From Ixodes scapularis (Eukaryota > Arthropoda > Arachnida > Ixodida > Ixodidae): a DNA stretch of 64,000 nt. The stretch's first letter is position 1. Each line of letters starts with the position of its first letter. Both the position numbers and the translations under genes were made by a program. Below, one piece after another: positions 11,624 through 21,440 of this stretch. Under the pieces are notes generated by a model. The model was not told the DNA's origin. It made no database searches and saw only the letters and a list, made by a program, of their open reading frames with translations. Location: NCBI RefSeq assembly GCF_016920785.2, contig NW_024609836.1:13134768-13198767 (forward strand). Reading direction: 5' to 3'.

Positions 11624-11729
11624 TAAACCCCCAATCAATCAATCAATCAATCAGTGAATGTACGCCGGGTGATGCCGATTGAAGGGTGTTTGATTGTGCC
11701 TCTGTATTCGGAGACGGCGCGTTAGAAAT

Positions 11730-12700
11730 TTAATCTCTGTTAAGTTTTTTTGTTTTTTTTATTGCTAATGAACAGTTTTTCGCATTTCTTTCTTTCAAAC
11801 TCATAAGATCTCTCGTCTCCTCGTCTGTCAAACGCGCAGAAGCAAGCAAATCCTTCGCTGCCTGGTTAAGTTGAATCGTTATCTTTTGGCTGTGTTCTAT
11901 AACAATGTTTACAAGCTCCAGCGATGCCCTAGACAGAACACTGTGCCATCGTGAACTATCCTTGGAATCCAAATCAATCATTGCGGGCCTGAGCCATAAA
12001 CTTGGGCCTTTTGGGGCCATGCCTACCTCTAGATACTCTTTTAGCGTTTCGATGTGAAGCTCATGCCTAATGCGCCTATCAGAAAATTTCCGTAATTTTA
12101 GAAACAAAGCGGTTGGGGCAGTCGAACGGGTCTCACGTGTCAATCAAGGTTGGGAAGCGGCCGCAGGAGCGTAACTGCTGCGCAAGTTGTACGCGCGCCC
12201 GGTCGGCCGGTCGGCCGTGGAGCCCCTTCGTCCCCGGAGAATCACAAGTTGTAGGTTCCCGGCGATGAGTGCCACGCCCCCGAAGCACGCATGAAGGCCA
12301 TCGGCAGCCAGAACCCGACGAGAGGGCAAATCCTCGAAGGCATGGTAAACGAAGATGTAGCGTGTTCGTCGACAGTGTTGCCGGAGCATGCCATTAAACC
12401 TACAGGCCTCCGCGTTAAAGCGCCGTACAGGAAGCCAGTTGGGCCGTCCCCGGTGACGGTCCACGGTCCGCGGAAGCACGAGAATGGCGTGCACGGTCCG
12501 GACCTCTGGGCGCTCGGCCCCCACAAAATGCAGAAACTCTTGGTATTTACCGAATGCTACGTTGGCTCCAACGATGTCCAGATCGTTCGTCCCCACGTGA
12601 ACAACCAAGGTGGTGACGGTCCGGGGAACAAAATCCATAAGGTTGTAGAGGTCCGAGATCCCCGCTCCATTCTTGGCGCCCTGGTTGCCAGCACTCTTTT
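11730..12700 (-). pseudogene. Broken ORF with SGNH/GDSL-hydrolase-like segment
   Basis: One minus-strand frame runs from about 12700 to 11730 with a single in-frame TGA at 12144-12146. The first part reads like an SGNH-type esterase: TTLVVHVGTNDL (block with Asn/Asp), a middle NAEACRFNGMLRQHC stretch, then LAADGLHACFGGVALIAGN, where Asp and His would be the C-terminal catalytic pair. The second part (12143-11730) is helical and charged, with a PKGPSLWLRPA motif I do not recognise. Esterase-like domains occur in ORF1 of some CR1-type LINEs, so it may be a retrotransposon remnant, but no RT is adjacent in frame. It could also be a domesticated or duplicated host fragment. Confidence 0.5.
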
Positions 12701-13026
12701 CTCACCACCGCCACGTCCAGACATAAATTTAGAAATACAAGTTTAGGATAAAAGTAAATACGTTTAGAAATTTCTCATAATATACATAATTGCTCAGAAA
12801 CTTTTATTTCCGATAAAACTCATAAACACGGTTTCAAAGCATTTAAACTATAATATTTCTAAGGAGCATTATATTATTACAGCGACAAAGTGAGTGGATC
12901 ACATCGACATTGTCAAAATGACGGCCGCTAAGTCGCTTGGCAAGATGGACTAACGACAGCGTGAGAAGTCCAGTTTGGAAATATTTCTATAAACGTCCCT
13001 CAAAAAACGGCCAAGTTTTTTGAACG
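12701..13026. other. No gene seen; AT-rich spacer
   Basis: About 325 bases of AT-rich sequence between the SGNH-like remnant and the LINE F fragment. No coding motif, RNA gene or clear repeat was recognised. Confidence 0.5.
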
Positions 13027-13127
13027 GCAAGTATTCGATATTCGATTCGAAAATATTCGACCAAAATCACTATTCGCTTGGAATTCGATTCGAACTCAAA
13101 ACCCACTATTCGCACAACCCTACAAAA
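13027..13127. repeat. TTCGAA/ATTCG-rich simple repeat
   Basis: Repeated short words of the form ATTCGATTCGAA and AATATTCG. The block replaces the 3' portion of the LINE F reverse transcriptase: in sense, the RT-like protein becomes unrelated from here on. Confidence 0.55.
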
Positions 13128-14245
13128 TGCAGATATTGCGCGAGGTCGTTTTGCAAGATACTCAATGTAACTATTCCAAGAAAGATGTTCATAAAAAAAA
13201 AGAAAAACACCCAGATATTTTATCGAAGATACATATTCAAGCGGCATACAATTACATCTCTCGCAGTTAGATCGATGTAAAACCAGCGGTATATTAAATG
13301 TTATTGTTTTTTGAGGATTACGGAAACACATTAGTTTCGTTTTATCTATGTTAACACAGATACGATTGTTTTTGAACCATGCCATTAACTCGTAGGTATC
13401 GGCTTGAAGGGACGACAGAGCTTCCGATTCATTGTTTCCCGCGAGTACAAGAGCGGTGTCATCGGCGTATTGAAAAACGCGTGAAAAAAAGTTCAATTTA
13501 CCTATTTCATTCACATAGATGTTAAAAACAAAAGGACCCAAAATAGATCCTTGGGGGACACCAGAAGGAATTATCAGGAAATTACTTCTAAAATCACCAA
13601 TCTTTACTAACTGACCTCGTTCTGAAAGGTAGCTGGTCAAAATTTTTATATATGGGGCTCTAAAGCCCAGGTGCTCAAGTTTGTATATCAGTAAGCTGTG
13701 ATCAATTGAATCGAACGCTTTTTTTTAAAATCTAGAAATAAAGACAGGACGAAATTATTTCTATCAATATTATCATGAATGCGGTCGGACAAATCTTCCA
13801 GCAATGTAATTGTTCCTCTATTTTGTCGAAACCCGTACTGTGAGTGACATAGTAAAGAATGCTTATCACAAAAGGAGGTCATAAACCAAAATACAAACTT
13901 TTCCAAAATTAGCGATAGTGCGGGAAAAATAGAAATGGGTCTATAGTTTATCATCTCTTTTCTACTTCCTTTCTTAAAAACAGGCCTCACCTTAGCAATT
14001 TTAAGACCATTCGGAATCTTTCCCTCTGAAAAAGGTGAATTCACTATTTTTAATAAGAGATGTTTTAGTTTTTCGAAATTAACTACAATGTCACTTAAAC
14101 AAATTCTATCATGCCCAGGTGGTTTGGCAACCGACATACTTTTGATAACTAATTTTAAGGCTTCCTCTAAGATCTGTGGCAAGTAGGCGGAATTTCGACA
14201 CCTTTCTTCGCACGTGGTGAAAACGGTAGAAGAGCCATGTCCCAG
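13128..14245 (-). pseudogene. LINE F fragment: reverse transcriptase domain
   Basis: Minus-strand CR1/L2-like RT. It shows VRPVFKKGS...NYRPIS, QYGFRQNRGT, SGVPQGSILGPFVFNIYVNE and catalytic YADD at 13458-13469. A frameshift lies in an A-run near 13720 (LDFKK then a new frame that continues FDSIDHSLL). The sense upstream boundary at 14245 is the left target copy of the Harbinger transposon; the coding frame resumes at 24113-24615. The 3' end is replaced by simple repeats at 13127. There is no RNase H, which fits CR1/L2 rather than the I clade. The clade name is tentative. Confidence 0.8.
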
Positions 14246-14260
14246 GGGACCTATGTTGGA
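14246..14260 (+). repeat. Harbinger left TIR
   Basis: GGGACCTATGTTGGA, exact inverted partner of 24098-24112. The flank CAG is part of the LINE F codon sequence. Confidence 0.9.
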
Positions 14261-15060
14261 CAAATGTTTCGTTTCTCCTAAAAGAAACGGAGGTGACGAC
14301 ATCGCGTCTGATTGGTTGAGGCTCGAATGACAAAAGTTCCCTACGAAAATGTGGGCAGAGACGGCGAATCGCCCCCACCGGAAGTGACAACACTTTGAGG
14401 TATCGTTTCCTCGGTGTTTCGTCTGAAAAGGGAACGAGTCTGTCGTTGTTTTCTTCGCCTCTTCGCAATGGGAAACACGGCGTCGACGGCGTTTCGGAGG
14501 CAGAGCGACAGCTTTCCTATAGTGGAACTTTTTTTTTCTCCAGAAGGGGTTTACCGGCAGCACCGCGATGCCTTCGAACTACCGGAGGAAGCATTTTCGG
14601 AGGCAGTTGCGTCTCACCAAGAATGTGGTCCGTGTTGGTTGTGCGACGAACTGCGCGAGGCGCCCGAGTTGAAGAGGCTGCGACGTTCGTGGACGGTGAT
14701 GACTGTGGAACAGCAAGTGTTGTGCGCACTTCGCTTTTACGCCACGGGGAGTTTTCAGGGCATGGTGGCGAGTGACGAGAACATAGCGAGGGATCAGGCT
14801 ACAGTCAGCATCGTTGCGCGGGCTGTGTCCCTCGCTATTGTGCAGTGTCTGGGGATCCCGCGCGGCTGGATCGACTTTCCCCAGACAACCGGCGAGAGGG
14901 ATGACGTCGAGAAGGGCTTCCAACGGCTCGGCAGGATACCCGGCGTCATCGGTTGCGTCGACGGGATGATGATCGCCATCGTCACCCCGTCACAGACCCC
15001 ACCGTCACGAAGGCGGCGTATTTGTGCCGGTAGCAATACTACGCTCTGAACGTGATGGTG

Positions 15061-15784
15061 GTAAGCACGATCACATATATACTACGTCTCACCTTAGCAT
15101 GAAGCAACTGAGAAGTCTGTGCATTCGCGAACGGCTTGACTGGAGCACTCGCTGCACGAGCGCTCGTGCAGCCGCCTGCGCTTTATCCAAAGCAGCTAGC
15201 TCGCGCTTTTAGCTATAAGCCAATGCCCGTTCTGAATGGGTTTGAAAAAGAGCGTAACGTTAATGCGGTGTGGATATGTCATTTTATAAATTAGAGTTAT
15301 CGGTTGTTAGTGCTCGTTCACCCTCCGCACAAGCTTTTGCTCGACGGACGCAGGGAGGGTTGTTTTCATGTCGTGCTAAGCTTTTAAGCATTAGTCCCTG
15401 TCCTGCATGATAAAGTGTAAACTCTCCTTTGAAGAAAAAAACAAATGTGCCTAAACTATTGCGTGGATCAAGGGTAGTGGCTATTTATCATATAATTTTA
15501 ATCTTTGTAACACAGAGAGCGCTCTGTCTGTGTCCTTCTTCATCCAGTCCGTCTTTTTTTGTTGTAGTTGTTGTTTTTTGCGCTCAGCGCTCTGTCTATA
15601 TCCTCCTCATCCAGTCCGTCGTTTTTTGCGCTGTTTTATTATTTTAAGTTTGTAAACCACTTAATTTATGGTGGTGTGTTGGTCAGCATGTAAATAGTGT
15701 TTGACAGGGCCCTATGACCATGAGTGCAATCAACTGTTTGTGGATTCAATTGAATTAATGTCGACACATGTCTCACTATTGCAG
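15061..15784 (+). other. Transposase intron 1
   Basis: GT...AG intron (GTAAGC / TTGCAG). It contains a short imperfect tandem duplication: GCGCTCTGTCT followed by CATCCAGTCCGTC near 15519 and again near 15589. No gene is seen inside. Confidence 0.65.
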
Positions 15785-16450
15785 GTGTGTGACGCCGACT
15801 GCCGGGTCATGAGCATCAACCCACGGTATCCTGGGTCGGTGCACGACTCCTTCGCGCGGCGCTACTCGTGGCTCCGGAGCAACTTCGAGCAAGACCGGCT
15901 GACAGACGATGGCAGGCTTCTGCTCGGTAAGCATACTCCATTTGTTGGTTCTGTACATGATGGTTCTGCACCACTTATAAGCTACAATATTACATATACT
16001 GTTCCGAACATGGATAACTGGCATGCGCTCTGGCCATACCTGTGACACGTCTCCTTGGAAACACTCTGACGCAGCTGTCAAGTACAGGGGGGGAAAGGTT
16101 GCAAACATGCGCCTGTCTTTGCTTAGTTGTCAACAATTTTAAAGAGATGCTACAGCAAAATTTCAGTGGTTATTCTTTGGTCTATACGTGTTCAGAAGAG
16201 CAGTATCACATGGGACACGGCAATATCTTGTTAAAAAAGAAACAAAAAGGCATTAAAAAAATTATGCGATTAGGAAAGAGCACCTTCTAGATGTCTAGGA
16301 ACCTTGACAGGTAGTGACAATAACTGTCTCGCCTAGAACTATATATGCTTTGAATCTGACGTTTTCTTGACAGCTCAACGGTCAGCAGAACAGACAAGAA
16401 GAGGGAGGAACTCCGTACTCAACGGAACTCTCTTTTGTGTGTCCCAAGAT

Positions 16451-18352
16451 TATAGACCTTTTCATCCTCCTCCGCATGGGCGCTGCCATCTTGGAATCAC
16501 GTGACGCGGCAGCCATTAGGTTGCTTCAACTTGCTCTTCCGCTCTCCCCTCCGCACCTTGGCGGATGCGTTGTATCCGTGTTTTTCGTTGCGTTTCACCG
16601 CGCTTTCTGGCCTTGCTTCGGAAACTGTAGTCCGATATGTCTACTCGACGACTAAAGCGTCACGAGAATTTCAAGGTTCTTATGTTTACTGTGGTTTGTT
16701 TAGTAATAGTAACGGAGCATTCCCAGTAAGAAGCGCGTATATTTATGTCGCGCATTTAGGATCGGAAGGCGTCAAGAATAGTCAGCGCAAGGAGACTATC
16801 GTTATTTCCTGAAAGTATCGTTCTTTGTATTCATAATATATCGAAAACAGTTGCTTTTGATTATGTAAGGAAACTCGCGGAGGAGATGGACAACGAATGT
16901 TTAACTTGTATTTTATCTGACGCTAGAAGTAATGGTACGTCAACATCAGGCGAATTGTTTGTTCATAATATCACACCTACATGTTGATGAGGTTCTCAAT
17001 CTTTTTTTGCGACATGAATATTCGGTTGGTCGGTTTATTTATGAAGTTTAAGAAATTGTATACCGTGGTCGCTTCCATTTCGACAGTCATTTAAGTGATT
17101 TATTGACTATATTTAGATAACCAGTGCCATCCACATAATCTATTGTAACACAAAGGTTGGGACTTCTTGCTTAAGAAGCTGCCAGACACTTAACGGTAGC
17201 GAGTTTTAGAATAGCGTGCACAAAGAAAATCCAAAACGCGGTTTGGGTTCGGCGCATGCTCAATAACAACGACGGTTTTTTTTTTTTTTTTTTTTTTTTT
17301 GCGTACGCGGTTTTAGTTTTTGTGCGTATCTAAAATCGGCAATATTTTACGCAAAAAAAAAAGAACCGTTTGCATAACAATTTTTTTAGTCCAGGATTGT
17401 CGATGGTGCACAGAGGTTTACTTTTCGTGGCTGGCGACGCCTAAATTTAGAGAGCGAATCTGTTCAAAAAAATTAATATTAGTTCACACAGGTTCGTAAA
17501 GTGGCGCTAGAATTCGGCCAAACTATCCGAGGCATTTCTCTTACTGAGCCCTTTAATTTTATTTGGCCACTTTAACGGAAGACAAATGCCACATTTAATT
17601 TGACGGGCCTGTCACTTATATCTTGAGTAAGCAAATGTTCATATAAAAATAATTTATTTTCTAGGCCCAATATCGCGAAATGCTGCTTATGAGTACTTTA
17701 GCAGAGTTGACAATTTAAGAAACTTCCTACTCAGCATGTCAAAGCATGCTCGAGTACTGAATTAAAAAAATGTAGGCCGAGACGATACTACTCCTTTATA
17801 CCATTTATCTGCGTCATTACACGAAATGTTTTAATCTGCGAAGTTCACTAAAGGTTGGGTGCTTACGAAACCGAACAGTGAGTAGCAAAACTCGCGAGTT
17901 CATCTGTTTTGGCCGATTCAGCACATTGCTGGTCAAGTTGTCGATATGCTTATTTACATTCACATGTTAGTCTCTTCATTATATTGTTTTTCTGGAAACT
18001 GGTGTCATCGGGTACGGCTGTATACGATGATAATTTCCCCTGTACACCAGTCAGGCGTTTCGCAACCGACCATAATCAGCTACTTCAAAGGAGTGGGTAA
18101 ACAAAAAGCCCACAGCTTAGGCTAAGATACATCTCGTAGTCCTCAAGGTGACTCAATACCATTGTTTCATTTGTTGTGTGCTACAAGGAAACTAATCGAA
18201 TAACAAAATTAAGCAAAAACAACGTAAAACAGCAACACAGCCGCGTTCACGTTGAAACCGAAACCAACCAAAGTGAAGCAACCTGATGGCGCCGAGTTTG
18301 TCAGCGCCCTCTATCCACCGGTGAGGCAACTAATAAAATGAAAAGGTCTATA
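16451..18352. mobile_element. Non-autonomous TIR element (TATAGACC type) inside Harbinger intron 2
   Basis: TATAGACCTTTTCAT (16451-16465) is the exact inverse of 18338-18352. Similarity resumes about 55-75 bases inward: CCATTAGGTTGCTTCAAC on the left versus CCATCAGGTTGCTTCAC on the right arm inverted. Flanks share AAGATT (6 of 8 positions), which may be an 8-bp duplication. No transposase ORF is visible in its 1.9 kb, so it must have moved in trans. It contains a poly-T run at 17278-17300. An 8-bp target would suit hAT, Merlin or P; I cannot choose. Confidence 0.7.
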
Positions 18353-18624
18353 GAAGATTAACCCGACACTCAAAATTACACAAAAGCAGCTTTAGGGTTT
18401 GTTACGGTGGCCTGATCGCTGGCATGCTTCGACCACTTTTGTTCTTTGAGCAGCTAGGGCATCCTGGCGATGTCTGCCTCGCCACAGCTTTGCTCATCCC
18501 AAGAGAAACTACATCACAATTGCACCGGATGTGACGTGCTCTCTGCTGGCTACTCTCCGAGCGCTTGCCAGTGTGGCCTGTTTATAACGAAAAATATAGC
18601 CATATGGCTCAAAAGAGAAATGTG

Positions 18625-18829
18625 CAATGGACCTTTTTCCAGTAAGCGTCTGCGCACGCGCACACCCCTTTCCCTTGACCTTGACCGCCCTTTAGCCATT
18701 CTTGGGGGGCACTGTTTTCTTGCGACACTAATCTGTTTCCATGGGAGAAGGCGAGTCCGGTTGCCCTCCATTTGTAGTAGGCGGCGAAACCGTCATGAGG
18801 CGCTCCTTACTGGAAAAAATGTCCATTGT
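18625..18829. mobile_element. Small MITE-like inverted-repeat element
   Basis: CAATGGACCTTTTTCCAGTAAG at the left mirrors the right end (CTTACTGGAAAAAATGTCCATTG) with one mismatch and one indel. The unit is 205 bases, in Harbinger intron 2. No coding capacity. Confidence 0.6.
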
Positions 18830-19399
18830 CATTTACGGGTATTGTGAATCATGTTCAGCCTATTTCTGAACACGACGGGTACATTTCGAATTTCGTTGAA
18901 GTATTCTTTTAAAAAGAACGGCATTAATATCATACATTTCCTTCTCTAAATGTGCAGGTGACAGCGGCTATGCCTTGGAGCCTTGGCTCATCCCCCCTGT
19001 CCCTGGATTCCACGCGACCTCCACCGCATGCGGCCGGTTTAATAAGGCACATTCTTTGATGAATGTGCCTGCTGAAGAGCAGATTCCGCTGTCTGCAAAG
19101 GCACAGGGCTCTGTTTTATCATCCCACAACAGCCACCGTCATTATATCGGCGTGTGCAGTGCTCCACAATATCTGCCTTTCATCGAAGGCGCCAGAACCG
19201 GAGCCAGACTCTGACCCTGACGAGCCAGGGTTGGAGTCTGGGCCGAGCTCGGACGGCTTTGAGTCGAGCTCGGAGGGGTCAGCGGCGGATGACGAGAGGC
19301 CGGCTCCTGCCCACCCTCGGGTCAGCCTCTCGGACAGGGGGAGGGCCCTGAGGCAGCGCCTTGTTGCCCAGTTCCAAACCGGCCACAGCCGTGCTGCCC

Positions 19400-19630
19400 C
19401 GGAGCCCCACGCAAGCCACGGTGGCAGTCCCGCCCACCAGGGACACCACCAGCGCCAAGGGGTCCGTCGCCACAACGGAGGTCGGACCCATCAGGGGCAC
19501 CGTCGGCGACAGGAAGCCCCTCATCGTCCTCGCCACGGTGGCACTCCCGCACACCAGGGACGCCACCGGCGACAGCAAACCCTTCGTCGTCCTCACCTCG
19601 ACTGACGGCCCCGCCACCAGAGAAACCCTC
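19400..19630 (+). repeat. Degenerate GC-rich minisatellite in transposase C-terminus
   Basis: Three imperfect repeats with GGTGGCA.TCCCGC.CACCAGGG as the recurring core. In the transposase frame they encode HGG(S/T)PAHQG-type peptides. Confidence 0.55.
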
Positions 19631-19800
19631 CCCGTGGCAGTATGTACTGCTCTTGCTGTTCCACAGTCATGGCCGTCCATAAGCTCCACAGTGTCGATTC
19701 CAATGCCTTGCGCAGTTTGTCGCTTAACCACCATGCTACTTTTGCGGACATGCAGTAATGCCTCCGAAAAGCTATTCGGTGCATCACGGTTATGTTGATT
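19593..19800 (-). pseudogene. Antisense copy of Harbinger transposase exon-1 segment
   Basis: Read on the minus strand, this stretch matches the + strand exon 1 around 14620-14775 at nucleotide level: GACTGTGGAACAGCAAG and CGCCACGGGGAG-like words occur in the same order. It encodes WLSDKLRKAL...WTAMTVEQQ, parallel to WLCDELREAP...WTVMTVEQQ of exon 1. It is an internal inverted duplication or nested fragment of a related copy. Confidence 0.65.
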
Positions 19801-20170
19801 GAGCCTTTTTTTTAATTTGCAAGCAGGGTGCACAAAATGTGTGAGACAATAACAGAACATTTTGCAGGGTCATAAAGCTAGCCCTTGTAGGAGATTGAGA
19901 ACTCAATGAGGCTACTGGTGAGACCCATTTTCTTTTTTTTACTACAATATATTGTTTGTATCGGGTTTGGACATCGATTCATTTTCTCCACACTTCTATT
20001 GCCCTGCTCCATTTTACAATCTATTATGGCTACCACAGAGCCAGGTGTATTACTCGATAATCGCAGATTGGATTCGTGCCAACTTGAATGTATAAAGAAG
20101 ACAACAAGTAGTTTGTTTTCGAAAGCGCTTTCTTTTTTTTATAACAATGCCGTAACGTAAAAAATAAACA
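19801..20170. other. No gene seen
   Basis: Spacer between the convergent transposase and Myb-like genes. AT-rich, no recognised motif. Confidence 0.5.
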
Positions 20171-20650
20171 TGTTTGAAAACACAGGTTGCAATGCTTTCT
20201 TTAAAGTCAAATTGAGCATGGACTAATAAACACCGTATGAATTCCTTGTCATTATCAAGGATATATCACAGACATTATTTCACACTTCACTTAATTCAGC
20301 ACAGTGCCATTTCGTTTGCGTTTTGTCACACATTTGAAAACACAGGCTGCAATGCTTTCTTTAAAGTGAAATTGAGCATGAACTAGTAAACACCGTATAA
20401 ATTTTTTGTCATTATCAAGGATATATCACAGACATTAATTCATACTTCACTTAATTCAGCACAGTGCCATTTCGTTTGTGTTTTGTCACACATTTGAAAA
20501 CACAGTTTGCAATGCTTTCTTTAAAGTGAAACTGAGCGTGCACTAGTAAACACCGTATAAATTCTTTGTCATTATCAATGATATATCACATACATTATTT
20601 CACACTTCACTTAATTCAGCACACTATCATTTCATTTGTGTTTTGTCAGA
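20171..20650. repeat. Tandem repeat, three units of about 161 bp
   Basis: Units start at about 20171, 20332 and 20493 with TTTGAAAACACAGG/T.TGCAATGC. Each continues through ATTATCAA.GATATATCACA and CACTTCACTTAATTCAGCAC. Units are roughly 90-95% alike by eye. Non-coding. Confidence 0.85.
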
Positions 20651-20745
20651 CATGGAAGCATCACAAATTCCATAGCTAAGGCATGTTGAGTTCAACAATG
20701 ATATAAGAAAACAAACAAACAAACAAAACAAAAAACACTGGGAAA

Positions 20746-20836
20746 CAGACGAAGGGAAACAGGACAAGACGCACTCTCAATTGGATTTAAATTCAATTCA
20801 GTTGAGAGTGCGCCTTGTCCTGTTTCCCTTCGTCTG
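20746..20836. repeat. 35-bp hairpin (inverted repeat) with 21-bp loop
   Basis: Arms at 20746-20780 and 20802-20836 differ at one position only. The left arm begins CAGACGAAGGGAAACAGG. The AT-rich loop is TTGGATTTAAATTC-like. Weak pairing continues outside the arms. It could be a terminator-like fold of the convergent transcripts or a very short MITE. Confidence 0.8.
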
Positions 20837-21440
20837 CGCCCCTGTGTTCTTTTCAGCGCTTTTTGTTTGCCATGAACCAACCGGCCCAAATCTCTACTTT
20901 ATTGCGATATAAGGAAAATGGCAAACCCAGAGGCTAGTTTCAGGCGGAAGAAAACTACAAGTCAAATATTCCCATGACACAAGCCACTTGACACCGTTGG
21001 TGAAAAAGCACACACTACATATTGCTGTCCTACAAACATGAGGAAAGGCTAGTTTTAGCGTATATCTGTCATGCCTGTTGCCAAGAGCATATTACTAACT
21101 TGCTTCACTGGTTATAGTGACTCCTATAAACAAATGCAGAAGGCACAGTTCTTTGTAAACAAAATATGAACTGAAAAGCATGAACGGACCCTCCCATAAC
21201 GTCAACATTGTTGTAAAGATGTTTAGACAGCAGAACATCAGCCTTCCTTTAAGCAGTGGCTCACTCATAGTATTATTCACTGTATGACGAGCCCAGTGTG
21301 CGTAGGAACTTGTGTATTAACACGCACCACATACGAGTGGATCAAAAGAACACATTTCTCGTCCCTGCCTGGAGAACAAAACAGAGACAAAAAAAATGAA
21401 TACCGACTTGGCACATAAAATAATCGTCCATTAAACTAAA
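20837..21440. other. No gene seen; 3' region of the Myb-like gene
   Basis: About 600 bases downstream (in sense) of the Myb/SANT-like stop codon at 21441. No motif was recognised. Confidence 0.5.

Larger units (their letters stand above)
1..11652 (+). mobile_element. I-clade non-LTR retrotransposon A, split by element B
   Basis: The element runs 1-3707 and resumes at 9621-11652; the gap is filled by element B. The window opens inside its 5' UTR: bases 1-170 mirror the 5' UTRs of B (near 9370-9540) and D. It has a gag-like ORF1, an endonuclease-RT-RNase H ORF2, a 3' stem-loop (11591-11623) and a tail of CAAT repeats (11632-11652). The reading frame of ORF2 continues exactly from 3707 into 9621 in the reverse transcriptase domain, which shows that both parts are one copy. 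The 5' end and 5' target duplication lie outside the window. The copy is dead: it has nonsense codons at 677-679 and 9805-9807, a frameshift near 2290, and the insertion. Confidence 0.92.
14468..19605 (+). pseudogene. HARBI1-like DDE transposase, three exons, broken
   Basis: Exon 1 (14468-15060) begins with ATG; it shows the helical N-terminal region, ALRFYATGSFQ, then PGVIGCVDGMMIAI with the first catalytic Asp. It has a one-base loss near 15000 and a TAG at 15031-15033. Donor GT is at 15061. Exon 2 (15785-15926, after CAG) carries INPRYPGSVHDSF with the second Asp. Exon 3 (18958-about 19605) carries GDSGYALEPWLIPPVPG and LLKSRFRCLQRHRALFYHP...VLHNICL. The phases of both introns match. The segment that should hold the third acid (NVVERCIG in relatives) is damaged by a frameshift near 19060, so the Glu is missing. 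The C-terminus has unusual acidic and HGG(S/T)PAHQG repeats. Confidence 0.87.

Noticed and set aside
12291..12746. Plus-strand 151-residue frame opposite the SGNH-like ORF
   Set aside because: Antisense shadow. The minus strand carries the recognisable GTND and DGLH blocks.
19119..19860. Several long overlapping frames on both strands around the Harbinger transposase tail
   Set aside because: The region is GC-rich and repetitive, which keeps many frames open. Only the + frame matching the transposase and the minus segment matching exon 1 have homology support.
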